DNA from: Paenimyroides aestuarii
GTDB lineage: Bacteria; Bacteroidota; Bacteroidia; Flavobacteriales; Flavobacteriaceae
Assembly (NCBI RefSeq): GCF_024628805.1
Contig: NZ_CP102382.1
Coordinates: forward strand, 1,488,001-1,552,000
Direction of reading: 5' to 3'
Length of the DNA stretch: 64,000 nt
Positions within the stretch are counted from its first letter, which is position 1. Every line of letters begins with the position of its first letter. The notes below the pieces were generated by a model. The model had not been told where the DNA came from. It was given only the letters and a program-made list of their open reading frames with translations, and did no database searches. A program made the position numbers and the translations under genes. Positions 34,915-45,873 of the stretch are shown here, in pieces.

Positions 34915-35352
34915 ATGGCAAAAGAAATTAGTAAAGTAGTTAAACTACAAGTTAAGGGAGGTGCTGCGAATCCTTCGCCACCGGTTGGACCTGCTTTGGG
35001 GGCTGCTGGAGTTAACATCATGGAATTCTGTAAGCAATTCAATGCAAGAACACAGGATAAACCAGGAAAAGTATTACCAGTACAAATTACAGTTTACAAA
35101 GACAAATCTTTTGACTTTGTTGTTAAAACGCCACCTGCTGCTGTTCAATTATTAGAAGCTGCTAAATTAAAATCAGGTTCTGGGCAACCAAACCGTAAAA
35201 AAGTAGCATCTATAACATGGGATCAAGTAAAAGCAATCGCTGAAGACAAAATGGCCGATTTGAATGCATTCACAATCGAAAAAGCAATGTCTATGGTTGC
35301 CGGAACTGCACGTTCTATGGGAATCACGGTATCAGGAAACGCTCCTTTTTAA
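34915..35352 (+). CDS. rplK: 50S ribosomal protein uL11
   Basis: Stalk-base protein of the large subunit. 145 residues; N-terminal [20 protein letters not shown] with the proline-rich switch, and C-terminal RNA-binding domain ending [14 protein letters not shown]. First gene of the L11-L1-L10-L12 group, 18 bp before rplA. Confidence 0.98.
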   Translation: MAKEISKVVKLQVKGGAANPSPPVGPALGAAGVNIMEFCKQFNARTQDKPGKVLPVQITVYKDKSFDFVVKTPPAAVQLLEAAKLKSGSGQPNRKKVASITWDQVKAIAEDKMADLNAFTIEKAMSMVAGTARSMGITVSGNAPF

Positions 35353-35370
35353 TCTTAAAGAAAAGAAGAA

Positions 35371-36060
35371 ATGGCAAAATTAACAAAAAAGCAAAAAGAG
35401 GCTGCAGCAAAAATTGAGAAGAACAAATTATACTCTTTAAAAGATGCATCTGCATTAATTAAAGAAGTTGCTTCTGCAAAATTTGATGAGTCTGTTGATA
35501 TTGCAGTACGTTTAGGAGTAGATCCTCGTAAAGCAAATCAAATGGTACGTGGGGTTGTAACATTACCACACGGTACAGGTAAAGATGTAAGAGTGCTAGC
35601 ATTAGTTACTCCAGACAAAGAAGCAGAAGCTAAAGCAGCTGGTGCAGATCACGTTGGTTTAGACGACTATCTACAAAAAATTAAAGATGGTTGGACAGAT
35701 ATCGATGTAATCATCACAATGCCTGCAGTAATGGGTAAATTAGGACCGTTGGGTCGTGTTTTAGGACCACGCGGATTAATGCCTAACCCAAAAACAGGTA
35801 CAGTAACAATGGATGTTGCTAAAGCTGTACAAGAAGTTAAAGCTGGTAAAATCGATTTCAAAGTTGATAAAACAGGTATCGTTCACGCAGGTATCGGTAA
35901 AGTATCTTTCGGTGCTGACCAAATCACAGAGAACGCTGCTGAAATCATTCAAACATTAATTAAATTAAAACCAACTGCAGCAAAAGGTACTTATATCAAG
36001 TCTATTCATATATCAAGTACAATGAGTCCTGCGATTGCTTTAGATCCAAAAGCAGTTTAA
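35371..36060 (+). CDS. rplA: 50S ribosomal protein uL1
   Basis: L1-stalk protein, and in many bacteria the translational repressor of its own operon. 229 residues; [58 protein letters not shown] in short excerpts, ending [16 protein letters not shown]. 22 bp before rplJ. Confidence 0.98.
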   Translation: MAKLTKKQKEAAAKIEKNKLYSLKDASALIKEVASAKFDESVDIAVRLGVDPRKANQMVRGVVTLPHGTGKDVRVLALVTPDKEAEAKAAGADHVGLDDYLQKIKDGWTDIDVIITMPAVMGKLGPLGRVLGPRGLMPNPKTGTVTMDVAKAVQEVKAGKIDFKVDKTGIVHAGIGKVSFGADQITENAAEIIQTLIKLKPTAAKGTYIKSIHISSTMSPAIALDPKAV

Positions 36061-36082
36061 TTGGTAGTTAAAATTATTTAGT

Positions 36083-36571
36083 ATGACTAGAGAAGACAAA
36101 TCAATTGCGATTCAAGATTTAACTGCACAGTTAGCTGACACTAAAGTTATTTATGTTGCAGATATTTCTGGATTAAATGCATCTACTACTTCAGATCTAC
36201 GTAGAGCTTGTTTCAAAGCAGGTATCAAGTTAGAAGTAGTAAAGAACACATTGCTTGCTAAAGCAATGGAAACATCAGAAAACGAGTATGGTGATTTACC
36301 TTCTATTTTAAAAGGAAATAGCGCTATAATGATTGGCGAAGCTGCAAACGGCCCAGCAAAAATCATTAAAGAATTCCGCAAAAAAGGTGATAAACCCATC
36401 TTAAAAGGAGCTTATATTAATGAAGAAGTTTATATTGGCGACAACCAATTAGAATCATTAGTAGCTATTAAGTCTAAAGAGGAGATGATTGGAGAAATCA
36501 TTGGATTGTTACAATCGCCTGCTCAAAGAGTTATTTCTGCTCTTACAAATCAAAACAAAGACGAAGAATAG
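36083..36571 (+). CDS. rplJ: 50S ribosomal protein uL10
   Basis: Anchors L12 dimers to the ribosome stalk. 162 residues; MTREDKSIAIQDLTAQLAD, YVADISGLNASTTSDLRRAC, EVVKNTLLAKAM and an L12-binding C-terminal helix (IGLLQSPAQRVISALTNQ). The short rplA-rplJ space leaves little room for a separate leader element. Confidence 0.97.
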   Translation: MTREDKSIAIQDLTAQLADTKVIYVADISGLNASTTSDLRRACFKAGIKLEVVKNTLLAKAMETSENEYGDLPSILKGNSAIMIGEAANGPAKIIKEFRKKGDKPILKGAYINEEVYIGDNQLESLVAIKSKEEMIGEIIGLLQSPAQRVISALTNQNKDEE

Positions 36572-36659
36572 GCATAAGCTACCATCGTTTTTAATGTTCA
36601 AAAGAGAACGCACACAAATAAATTATATTATTACAAATTCAAATTAAAAAGATAGAAAA

Positions 36660-37031
36660 ATGGCAGATTTGAAACAATTCGCAGAACAATTGGTTAACTT
36701 AACAGTTAAAGAAGTTAACGAATTAGCAACTATATTAAAAGATGAGTATGGTATCGAACCAGCTGCTGCAGCAGTAGTTGTTGCTGGTGGTGGTGATGCT
36801 GGTGCTGGTGCTGAAGAGCAAACAGAATTCACAGTAGTATTGAAAGAGGCTGGTGCTTCTAAATTAGCTGTAGTTAAAGCTGTTAAAGAATTAACAGGTT
36901 TAGGATTAAAAGAAGCTAAAGATTTAGTTGACGGTACTCCTGCAAACGTTAAAGAAGGTGTTTCTAAAGACGAAGCAGAAGGATTGAAAAAAGCATTAGA
37001 AGAAGCTGGTGCTGTTGTTGAGTTAAAATAA
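36660..37031 (+). CDS. rplL: 50S ribosomal protein bL12
   Basis: Stalk protein that recruits translation GTPases. 123 residues: N-terminal dimerisation helices ([20 protein letters not shown]), an Ala/Gly hinge ([19 protein letters not shown]) and the C-terminal domain ([20 protein letters not shown] ... [21 protein letters not shown]). A strong hairpin separates it from rpoB. Confidence 0.98.
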   Translation: MADLKQFAEQLVNLTVKEVNELATILKDEYGIEPAAAAVVVAGGGDAGAGAEEQTEFTVVLKEAGASKLAVVKAVKELTGLGLKEAKDLVDGTPANVKEGVSKDEAEGLKKALEEAGAVVELK

Positions 37032-37053
37032 TCTCACACATATAAAATTTTAC

Positions 37054-37090
37054 GGTTTAGGCCTTGGAAATTGTTCCAATGGCCTAAACC
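37054..37090 (+). terminator. rplL-rpoB intergenic hairpin (attenuator or processing site)
   Basis: GGTTTAGGCC, then TTGGAA, pairs with TTCCAA and GGCCTAAACC; 16 bp with one bulged T, loop ATTG. It lacks a good T-run, so partial termination or RNase processing is as likely as full termination. Confidence 0.65.
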
Positions 37091-37247
37091 ATTTTGCATA
37101 TAAAAAATAATCAATAACGAAGAAAAAAGCAAATAGCTTTCCTGATTTGTTTTTAAGATGTGTTGGTTAATTACCCTAGGAAGTAGATAAATAAATGTGT
37201 TTTACACACAAAAGAATTACTTTTTTAAACCAAAATTTTGTTCATTA

Positions 37248-40200
37248 ATGATTACAAATCATACTGAAAGGTTAAATTTTGCCTCTACAAAAAATATTCC
37301 TTCTTATCCAGATTTCTTGGATATTCAGGTAAAATCGTTTAAAGATTTTTTTCAATTAGAAACCAAATCTGATGAAAGAGGTAACGAAGGTTTATACAAA
37401 ACCTTCATGGAAAATTTCCCAATTACGGATACCCGTAACCAATTCGTTTTGGAATTTTTAGACTATTTCGTAGATCCACCACGTTATTCCATTGAAGAAT
37501 GTATTGACAGAGGTTTAACGTACAGCGTGCCTTTAAAAGCGCGTTTAAAATTGTATTGTACCGATCCCGAGCACGAAGATTTTGAAACAATCGTTCAAGA
37601 TGTGTACTTGGGAACTATTCCGTACATGACACCAAGCGGAACTTTCGTGATTAATGGTGCAGAGCGTGTGGTTGTTTCACAATTACACCGTTCGCCTGGA
37701 GTTTTCTTCGGACAATCGTTCCACGCAAACGGTACCAAATTGTATTCTGCTCGTATCATTCCATTCAAAGGTTCTTGGATCGAATTTGCTACAGATATCA
37801 ACAGTGTAATGTATGCATATATCGACCGTAAGAAAAAATTACCTGTTACAACTTTATTCCGCGCAATTGGTTTTGAAAGAGATAAAGATATCTTAGAGAT
37901 TTTTGACCTTGCAGAAGAAGTTAAAGTATCAAAAACAGGATTAAAAAAATACATTGGCCGCCGCTTAGCTGCTCGTGTGTTAAATGTATGGCACGAAGAT
38001 TTCGTTGATGAAGATACAGGTGAGGTTGTAACGATTCCGCGTACCGAAATTATTTTAGACCGTGACATTGTGCTTGATAAAGACAATGTAGAAGAAATTA
38101 TAGAGGCAGATGTTAAAACCATCTTATTGCACAAAGAAGATAGTAATCTTGCCGATTATACCATTATTCACAATACGCTTCAAAAAGACCCAACCAACTC
38201 TGAAAAAGAAGCTGTTGAATATATATACCGTCAATTAAGAAACGCATTACCTCCGGATGAAGAAACCGCAAGAGGTATTATAGATAAATTATTCTTCTCT
38301 GACCAACGTTACAATTTAGGTGATGTGGGTCGTTATAGAATGAATAAAAAATTAGGTTTAGACACACCTATAGACAAGCAAGTTTTAACAAAAGAAGATA
38401 TCATCACTATTGTTAAATATCTAATTGAATTGATCAACTCAAAAGCAGAGATCGATGATATTGACCACTTGTCTAACCGTCGTGTGCGTACAGTAGGTGA
38501 GCAGTTATCAGCACAATTTGGTGTTGGTTTGGCTCGTATGGCACGCACCATTCGCGAGCGTATGAATGTTCGTGATAACGAAGTGTTTACCCCAATCGAT
38601 TTGATCAATGCAAAAACATTGTCATCGGTTATCAATTCCTTCTTCGGAACCAACCAGTTGTCTCAGTTTATGGATCAAACCAATCCATTAGCAGAGATCA
38701 CGCACAAGCGTCGTTTGTCAGCCTTAGGACCAGGTGGTCTTTCTCGTGAAAGAGCAGGTTTCGAGGTTCGTGACGTTCACTATACGCACTATGGTCGTTT
38801 ATGTCCGATTGAAACACCAGAGGGTCCAAACATTGGTTTGATATCTTCATTGGCTGTTTATGCAAAAGTAAACAATATGGGCTTTATCGAAACACCATAC
38901 CGAAGAGTAGAAAACGGTGTGTTGCAAGTAAATGAAGAACCAATTTATTTATCAGCAGAAGAAGAAGAAGAAAAATTAATTGCACAAGCAACTGTAAATG
39001 TTGCCAAAGACGGAACCATTGAAGACGAAAGAGTAGTTGCAAAACAAGATGCCGATTTCCCAGTAGTTGAGCCAAAAGAGTTAAACTATGCCGACGTTGC
39101 ACCGAACCAAATTGCATCTATCTCAGCATCGTTAATTCCGTTCTTAGAGCACGATGATGCAAACCGTGCATTGATGGGATCAAACATGATGCGTCAGGCA
39201 GTACCTTTATTGCGTCCGGAATCGCCAATTGTTGGTACCGGATTAGAAAAACAAGTGGCTACCGATTCTCGTGTGTTGATTAATGCAGAAGGTGAAGGAG
39301 AAGTTGTATATGTTGATGCTCAAAAAATCACCATTAAATATGATCGTACCGATGAAGAACGTTTAGTGAGTTTTGACACAGACGAAAAAACATACAACCT
39401 GATCAAGTTCCGCAAAACCAACCAAAGTACATCTATCAACTTAAAACCAATTGTTCGTACAGGCGACCGTGTTACCAAAGGACAAGTTTTATGTGAAGGA
39501 TATGCTACCCAAAACGGGGAATTGGCTTTAGGGCGTAACTTACAAGTAGCTTTCATGCCTTGGAAAGGATACAACTTCGAGGATGCAATTGTGATTTCTG
39601 AGCGTGTGGTACGCGACGATATTTTTACATCAATCCATATTGATGATTACACGTTAGAAGTTCGTGATACCAAGTTAGGTTCAGAAGAATTAACGAACGA
39701 TATTCCAAACGTTTCAGAAGAAGCTACTAAAGATTTGGATGAAAACGGAATGATCCGTATTGGTGCAGAAGTAAAACCTGGCGATATCTTAATTGGTAAA
39801 ATTACACCAAAAGGAGAGTCAGATCCAACACCTGAAGAAAAATTATTACGCGCAATCTTTGGCGATAAAGCAGGTGATGTGAAAGATGCATCATTAAAAG
39901 CTTCTCCATCATTACGCGGAGTGGTTTTAGATAAAAAATTATTTGCCCGTGCGGTAAAAGATAAACGCAAACGTTCTAAAGACAAAGAAGATATTGCTTT
40001 GTTGGATACACAGTTTGAAGTGAAATTCAACGAATTGAAAGAGCGTTTAGTAGATAAATTGTTCCAATTAGTAAATGGAAAAACATCGCAAGGTGTAATG
40101 AACGATTTAGGGGAAGAAGTATTGCCAAAAGGTAAAAAATTCACCTTAAAAATGTTACACGCTGTTGAAGATTTTACACATTTAACAAAAGGACAATGGA

Positions 40201-41060
40201 CAACAGACGACCAAACCAATGCAATGATCACCGATTTAATTCACAACTATAAAATTAAATTGAATGATATTCAAGGAGTATTGCGTCGTGAAAAATTCAT
40301 GATTACTGTGGGTGACGAGTTACCATCAGGTATCTTAAAATTGGCTAAAGTATATATCGCTAAAAAACGTAAATTACGTGTGGGTGATAAAATGGCAGGT
40401 CGTCACGGTAACAAAGGTATCGTTGCAAAAATTGTTCGCGATGAAGATATGCCATTCTTAGAAGACGGAACACCTGTAGATATTGTGTTGAATCCACTAG
40501 GGGTACCATCTCGTATGAACATTGGTCAGATTTACGAAACCGTTCTTGGATGGGCAGGTAAGAAATTAGGTAGAAAATATGCCACACCAATCTTCGACGG
40601 AGCTTCATTAGAAGAAATCAACGCGTTGACAGATGAAGCCGGTGTTCCACGTTTCGGACACACCTATTTATACGATGGTGGAACAGGTGAACGTTTTGAT
40701 CAAAAAGCAACAGTGGGTGTGATTTACATGTTGAAATTAGGCCACATGGTTGATGATAAAATGCACGCACGTTCTATTGGACCGTATTCATTAATTACGC
40801 AACAGCCATTAGGAGGTAAGGCGTTATTTGGTGGTCAGCGTTTTGGAGAGATGGAGGTTTGGGCTCTTGAAGCTTATGGTGCATCTTCAACATTACGCGA
40901 GATCTTGACTGTTAAATCGGATGATGTTATTGGTAGAGCTAAAACATACGAAGCAATCGTGAAAGGTGAACCAATGCCAGAACCAGGACTACCAGAATCA
41001 TTCAATGTATTAATGCATGAATTGAAAGGTCTTGGTTTAGATATCAGATTAGAAGAATAA
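37248..41060 (+). CDS. rpoB: RNA polymerase subunit beta
   Basis: Catalytic subunit of RNA polymerase. 1270 residues from the ATG at 37248 ([16 protein letters not shown]); a TTG 51 bp upstream would add an unconserved head and is rejected. The rifampicin region reads [20 protein letters not shown] and LSALGPGG, with the Asp, His and Ser corresponding to E. coli 516, 526 and 531 kept, so no classical resistance change is seen. C-terminal [33 protein letters not shown] (in part) and DIRLEE are typical. Confidence 0.98.
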   Translation: MITNHTERLNFASTKNIPSYPDFLDIQVKSFKDFFQLETKSDERGNEGLYKTFMENFPITDTRNQFVLEFLDYFVDPPRYSIEECIDRGLTYSVPLKARLKLYCTDPEHEDFETIVQDVYLGTIPYMTPSGTFVINGAERVVVSQLHRSPGVFFGQSFHANGTKLYSARIIPFKGSWIEFATDINSVMYAYIDRKKKLPVTTLFRAIGFERDKDILEIFDLAEEVKVSKTGLKKYIGRRLAARVLNVWHEDFVDEDTGEVVTIPRTEIILDRDIVLDKDNVEEIIEADVKTILLHKEDSNLADYTIIHNTLQKDPTNSEKEAVEYIYRQLRNALPPDEETARGIIDKLFFSDQRYNLGDVGRYRMNKKLGLDTPIDKQVLTKEDIITIVKYLIELINSKAEIDDIDHLSNRRVRTVGEQLSAQFGVGLARMARTIRERMNVRDNEVFTPIDLINAKTLSSVINSFFGTNQLSQFMDQTNPLAEITHKRRLSALGPGGLSRERAGFEVRDVHYTHYGRLCPIETPEGPNIGLISSLAVYAKVNNMGFIETPYRRVENGVLQVNEEPIYLSAEEEEEKLIAQATVNVAKDGTIEDERVVAKQDADFPVVEPKELNYADVAPNQIASISASLIPFLEHDDANRALMGSNMMRQAVPLLRPESPIVGTGLEKQVATDSRVLINAEGEGEVVYVDAQKITIKYDRTDEERLVSFDTDEKTYNLIKFRKTNQSTSINLKPIVRTGDRVTKGQVLCEGYATQNGELALGRNLQVAFMPWKGYNFEDAIVISERVVRDDIFTSIHIDDYTLEVRDTKLGSEELTNDIPNVSEEATKDLDENGMIRIGAEVKPGDILIGKITPKGESDPTPEEKLLRAIFGDKAGDVKDASLKASPSLRGVVLDKKLFARAVKDKRKRSKDKEDIALLDTQFEVKFNELKERLVDKLFQLVNGKTSQGVMNDLGEEVLPKGKKFTLKMLHAVEDFTHLTKGQWTTDDQTNAMITDLIHNYKIKLNDIQGVLRREKFMITVGDELPSGILKLAKVYIAKKRKLRVGDKMAGRHGNKGIVAKIVRDEDMPFLEDGTPVDIVLNPLGVPSRMNIGQIYETVLGWAGKKLGRKYATPIFDGASLEEINALTDEAGVPRFGHTYLYDGGTGERFDQKATVGVIYMLKLGHMVDDKMHARSIGPYSLITQQPLGGKALFGGQRFGEMEVWALEAYGASSTLREILTVKSDDVIGRAKTYEAIVKGEPMPEPGLPESFNVLMHELKGLGLDIRLEE

Positions 41061-41066
41061 TTTTTT

Positions 41067-41110
41067 GCTTCAGGTTTCAGAAAGCAACTTGCAAAACTGA
41101 AACCTGAAGC
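41067..41110 (+). terminator. long-stem hairpin between rpoB and rpoC
   Basis: Perfect 14-bp stem GCTTCAGGTTTCAG / CTGAAACCTGAAGC with a 16-nt loop, 6 bp after the rpoB stop. It is not followed by a T-run. The rest of the 299-bp rpoB-rpoC space shows no gene. Confidence 0.6.
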
Positions 41111-41359
41111 TTAAAATAGATTATTAATAAGTTTTTAAGATTTATACCCGTAAACCGTTCCGATTTTTTATAAAAGATATTTTATAATTAGCACTTCAAG
41201 ATAAGCATCTGAAGTTTAGAGAAGTAATCCGAGGTAGTGTTTGAATGCCATAAGTCTTAAGCTATAAGCCGTAAGAACATGCGTAAAGCTTACAGCCTAG
41301 TGCATATAGCTTCAAATAAGAATCAATTTTTAATTGCAAATAAATCAATAGTAAAAACT

Positions 41360-44300
41360 ATGATGAATAATAGAAACAACAGTAAAGATAAAAATACTGT
41401 AAAAAGGTTTAACAAAATCTCGATCGGATTAGCATCGCCAGAGTCAATTCTTGCAGAATCAAGAGGAGAGGTTTTAAAACCAGAAACCATTAACTATCGT
41501 ACGCACAAACCAGAGCGCGATGGTTTGTTCTGTGAGCGTATCTTCGGACCTGTGAAAGATTACGAATGTGCTTGTGGAAAATATAAAAGAATCCGTTACA
41601 AAGGTATCGTTTGCGACCGTTGTGGGGTTGAAGTAACAGAAAAGAAAGTGCGTCGCGACAGAGTAGGGCATATCAACTTGGTGGTGCCTATCGCTCATAT
41701 TTGGTATTTCCGTTCGTTGCCAAACAAAATTGGTTACATTTTAGGTTTGCCATCTAAAAAGTTAGACGAAATTATCTATTATGAAAAATATGTTGTGATC
41801 CAAACAGGTGTTGCAAAACGCCCAGATGGTGAAGAACTAAAACGTTTAGATTTCCTTACAGAGAATGAGTATTTAGATATTTTGGATACCCTTCCAATGG
41901 AAAATCAATATTTAGATGATTCAGATCCAAATAAATTCATCGCCAAAATGGGTGCAGAATGTATCATGGATTTATTACAGCGTACCGATTTAGACACTTT
42001 GTCTTATGAATTGCGTCATGCTGCAAACAATGAAACATCTAAACAACGTAAAACAGAAGCTTTAAAACGTTTACAAGTTGTTGAAGCATTCCGCGAATCA
42101 AACGAAAACCGCGAAAACCGTCCGGAATGGATGATTTTGAAAGTAGTTCCGGTAATTCCGCCAGAATTGCGTCCGTTAGTGCCGTTAGATGGTGGTCGTT
42201 TTGCAACATCAGATTTGAACGATTTATACCGCCGTGTAATTATCCGTAACAATCGTTTAAAACGATTAATGGAAATCAAAGCGCCTGAAGTAATCTTGCG
42301 TAATGAAAAACGTATGTTACAAGAAGCGGTAGATTCATTGTTCGATAACACACGTAAAGCAACAGCAGTAAAAACAGAATCTCAACGTCCGTTAAAATCA
42401 TTATCTGATTCGTTAAAAGGAAAACAAGGTCGTTTCCGTCAAAACTTATTAGGTAAACGTGTTGATTACTCTGCGCGTTCGGTAATTGTCGTTGGTCCTG
42501 AATTAAAACTATATGAGTGTGGTCTTCCAAAAGATATGGCTGCAGAACTATACAAACCATTCGTAATTCGTAAATTAATTGAGCGTGGAATTGTAAAAAC
42601 GGTAAAGTCTGCGAAAAAGATCATCGATAAAAAAGAGCCAGTAGTTTGGGATATTTTAGAAAACGTAATCAAAGGACACCCGGTATTGTTAAACCGTGCT
42701 CCTACGCTTCACCGTTTAGGTATTCAGGCATTCCAGCCTAAATTAATCGAAGGAAAAGCAATTCGTTTGCACCCGTTAGTATGTACGGCATTCAACGCCG
42801 ATTTCGATGGGGATCAAATGGCGGTGCATTTACCATTAGGACCAGAAGCTATTTTAGAAGCTCAGTTGTTAATGTTGGCATCGCACAATATCTTAAACCC
42901 GGCGAATGGTGCACCAATCACAGTACCTTCTCAGGATATGGTTTTGGGTCTTTATTATATGACCAAAATCCGCAAATCTACTCCAGATCATATTGTGAAA
43001 GGAGAAGGTTTAACATTTTATTCAGTAGAAGAAGTGCATATTGCAATTAACGAAGGACGTTTAGATTTGAACGCACCCGTTAAAGTTCGTGCAAAAGATT
43101 TTAATGCAGAAGGAGAATTGGTTTACCAAATTATCGAAACATCGGCAGGTCGTATCTTGTTTAACGAGGTAGTTCCAGAAGCTGCGGGTTATATCAATGA
43201 GGTATTAACCAAAAAATCTTTAAGAGATATTATCGGAAAGATTTTAGCAGTAACAGATGTTCCAACAACTGCAAAATTCTTAGACGATATGAAAGATATG
43301 GGTTACGGATACGCATTTAGAGGTGGTTTATCATTCTCTTTAGGTGATATCAAAATCCCAGATCAAAAACAAGGAATGATTGATGACGCTAACAATCAAG
43401 TAGAAGGAATCACCATGAACTATAACATGGGTCTTATTACCAATAACGAGCGTTACAATCAGGTGATTGATGTTTGGACATCTACCAATGCCATGTTAAC
43501 CGAATTGGCAATGAAAAACATTCGCGAAGACCAACAAGGATTCAACTCAGTATATATGATGCTTGATTCTGGAGCCCGTGGATCAAAAGAGCAAATTCGT
43601 CAGTTAACAGGTATGCGTGGATTGATGGCAAAACCTAAAAAATCGACAGCTTCTGGTGGAGATATCATCGAAAACCCGATTCTTTCGAACTTTAAAGAAG
43701 GTTTATCAATCTTAGAATACTTCATTTCAACCCACGGTGCGCGTAAAGGTTTGGCCGATACCGCATTGAAAACTGCCGATGCAGGATACTTAACCCGTCG
43801 TTTACACGATGTGGCACAAGATGTAATCGTTAATTCAGAGGATTGCGGCACATTGAGAGGTATTGAATTTGAAGCATTAAAGAAAAACGAAGAAATAGTA
43901 GAATCATTAGGCGAGCGCGTTTTAGGACGTATCACAATCGATGATGTTATCAATCCATTAACCAACGAAGTAATTGTTCCGGCAGGTGAAATGATTAATG
44001 AAGCACACGTTGCAAAAATCAATGCATCTCCATTAGAGCGATTAGAAGTTCGTTCGGCATTAACCTGTGAGGCAGATCACGGAATTTGTGTGAAATGTTA
44101 CGGTCGTAACTTAGCATCAAACCGTATGGCACAATTGGGTGAGGCAGTTGGTGTAATTGCAGCACAGTCAATTGGTGAGCCAGGAACACAGTTAACGCTT
44201 CGTACATTCCACGTGGGGGGTACGGCAGGTAACATTTCCGAGGTTTCTACCATTACAACAAAATTCAAAGGTCGTTTAGAAATAGAAGACTTAAAAGTTG

Positions 44301-45661
44301 TAAAAGGAGAAGATGCCGATGGTAAAGAAATCGACATTGTAATTTCTCGTTCAACAGAGTTAAAATTAGTAGATTTAAATACAGGTATTGTTTTAAACAC
44401 ACATTACATTCCTTATGGATCAACCATTTATGTGAAAGACAAACAAGTGGTGGAAGAAGGAACCGTAATTTGTAAATGGGACCCGTATAACGGAGTTATT
44501 ATTTCTGAATTTACAGGTAAGGTTGCCTATGAAGACATTGAACAAAACCAAACATTTATGGTGGAGATCGATGAGCAAACAGGTTTCCAAGAAAAAGTAA
44601 TTACAGAATCAAGAAACAAAAAATTAGTTCCTACTTTATTGATTTATAATAAAGAAGGGGAATTGATCCGTTCGTACAACTTACCGGTTGGGGCACACTT
44701 AATGGTAAACGATGGAGAGAAAATTAAAGCAGGTAAAGTTTTAGTTAAAATCCCTCGTAAGTCATCAAAAACAGGTGATATCACCGGAGGTTTACCTCGT
44801 ATTACCGAGTTGTTAGAAGCACGTAATCCATCAAACCCGGCAGTAGTTGCAGAGATAGACGGTGTGGTTTCTTTCGGGAAAATCAAACGTGGTAACCGCG
44901 AAATCATTGTGACACCAAAAACTGGTGAAGATGATCAACGCAAGTATTTAGTGAAATTATCAAACCAAATTTTGGTTCAAGAAAACGATTTCGTTAAAGC
45001 AGGAACCTCTTTATCAGATGGTGCCATTACGCCAGATGATATTTTAAGAATACAAGGACCATCTGCAGTACAGCAATATTTAGTAAACGAAATTCAAGAA
45101 GTATATCGTTTACAAGGGGTGAAAATTTCAGATAAACACTTTGAAGTAGTAATCCGCCAAATGATGCGTAAAGTACAAATCCAAGATTCAGGTGATACCT
45201 TATTCTTAGAAGAGCAATTAATTCACAAAGACGATTTCATCCGTGAAAACGATCGTTTATTCGGAATGAAAGTTGTAGAAGATGCCGGAGATTCATCCAC
45301 ATTAAAAGAAGGACAGATTATTTCTGTGCGCGAATTAAGAGATGAAAATTCCATCTTGCGTCGTGAAGACAAAAACTTAGTAGTAGCCCGCGATGTAATT
45401 CCAGCAACCGCAACTCCAGTATTGCAAGGTATCACAAGAGCGTCGTTACAAACCAAGTCATTCATTTCAGCGGCATCGTTCCAAGAAACAACCAAAGTGT
45501 TGAACGAAGCAGCAGTAGCAGGAAAAATTGACAATTTATCAGGCTTAAAAGAAAATGTAATTGTTGGTCATAGAATTCCTGCAGGAACAGGTATGCGTAA
45601 ATACGATGCCATTGTTGTAGGTTCAAAAGAGTCAAAACAAGAAATAGACTTGAATTTTTAA
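41360..45661 (+). CDS. rpoC: RNA polymerase subunit beta'
   Basis: Largest RNA polymerase subunit, 1433 residues from the ATG at 41360 ([12 protein letters not shown]), chosen because the 27 codons upstream (from 41279) are unlike the family. Zinc ribbon [20 protein letters not shown], active-site [12 protein letters not shown] binding Mg, bridge/trigger segments [17 protein letters not shown] and [15 protein letters not shown], second zinc site [13 protein letters not shown]. Ends [11 protein letters not shown] before a strong terminator. Confidence 0.98.
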   Translation: MMNNRNNSKDKNTVKRFNKISIGLASPESILAESRGEVLKPETINYRTHKPERDGLFCERIFGPVKDYECACGKYKRIRYKGIVCDRCGVEVTEKKVRRDRVGHINLVVPIAHIWYFRSLPNKIGYILGLPSKKLDEIIYYEKYVVIQTGVAKRPDGEELKRLDFLTENEYLDILDTLPMENQYLDDSDPNKFIAKMGAECIMDLLQRTDLDTLSYELRHAANNETSKQRKTEALKRLQVVEAFRESNENRENRPEWMILKVVPVIPPELRPLVPLDGGRFATSDLNDLYRRVIIRNNRLKRLMEIKAPEVILRNEKRMLQEAVDSLFDNTRKATAVKTESQRPLKSLSDSLKGKQGRFRQNLLGKRVDYSARSVIVVGPELKLYECGLPKDMAAELYKPFVIRKLIERGIVKTVKSAKKIIDKKEPVVWDILENVIKGHPVLLNRAPTLHRLGIQAFQPKLIEGKAIRLHPLVCTAFNADFDGDQMAVHLPLGPEAILEAQLLMLASHNILNPANGAPITVPSQDMVLGLYYMTKIRKSTPDHIVKGEGLTFYSVEEVHIAINEGRLDLNAPVKVRAKDFNAEGELVYQIIETSAGRILFNEVVPEAAGYINEVLTKKSLRDIIGKILAVTDVPTTAKFLDDMKDMGYGYAFRGGLSFSLGDIKIPDQKQGMIDDANNQVEGITMNYNMGLITNNERYNQVIDVWTSTNAMLTELAMKNIREDQQGFNSVYMMLDSGARGSKEQIRQLTGMRGLMAKPKKSTASGGDIIENPILSNFKEGLSILEYFISTHGARKGLADTALKTADAGYLTRRLHDVAQDVIVNSEDCGTLRGIEFEALKKNEEIVESLGERVLGRITIDDVINPLTNEVIVPAGEMINEAHVAKINASPLERLEVRSALTCEADHGICVKCYGRNLASNRMAQLGEAVGVIAAQSIGEPGTQLTLRTFHVGGTAGNISEVSTITTKFKGRLEIEDLKVVKGEDADGKEIDIVISRSTELKLVDLNTGIVLNTHYIPYGSTIYVKDKQVVEEGTVICKWDPYNGVIISEFTGKVAYEDIEQNQTFMVEIDEQTGFQEKVITESRNKKLVPTLLIYNKEGELIRSYNLPVGAHLMVNDGEKIKAGKVLVKIPRKSSKTGDITGGLPRITELLEARNPSNPAVVAEIDGVVSFGKIKRGNREIIVTPKTGEDDQRKYLVKLSNQILVQENDFVKAGTSLSDGAITPDDILRIQGPSAVQQYLVNEIQEVYRLQGVKISDKHFEVVIRQMMRKVQIQDSGDTLFLEEQLIHKDDFIRENDRLFGMKVVEDAGDSSTLKEGQIISVRELRDENSILRREDKNLVVARDVIPATATPVLQGITRASLQTKSFISAASFQETTKVLNEAAVAGKIDNLSGLKENVIVGHRIPAGTGMRKYDAIVVGSKESKQEIDLNF

Positions 45662-45704
45662 TATATAGATAAAAAAAGTTTATTTCGGTTGATGATTATA
45701 CTAC

Positions 45705-45733
45705 AAACCCGCTTTAATTAAGGCGGGTTTTGT
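45705..45733 (+). terminator. terminator of rpoC (rplKAJL-rpoBC cluster)
   Basis: 8-bp stem AAACCCGC / GCGGGTTT with an inner TTAATTAA-like palindrome and T-run. Confidence 0.85.
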
Positions 45734-45873
45734 TATTTATATAATTTTTTACAAATAATTATTTTAATGTAATTGTGTTAAAAGTTAAAAAAAATACAAT
45801 TAAGTATTAAAGAATTAAAAAAAAATAATTAAGTTTATCGTTCAAATGACTAATTGTAAATATAGTATAATTT

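Noticed and set aside
37197..37247. N-terminal extension of RpoB
   Set aside because: The added residues start at TTG and do not resemble RpoB N-termini; MITNHTER fits the family.
37595..40231. Long antisense frames inside rpoB (37595-38134 and 39647-40231)
   Set aside because: Shadows of strong rpoB codon bias; Ser/Leu-rich compositions without domain character.
41279..41359. 27-residue extension of RpoC, or a leader peptide
   Set aside because: It starts at an ATG but the residues are unlike RpoC; the frame is open by chance in the spacer. No conserved leader-peptide features seen.
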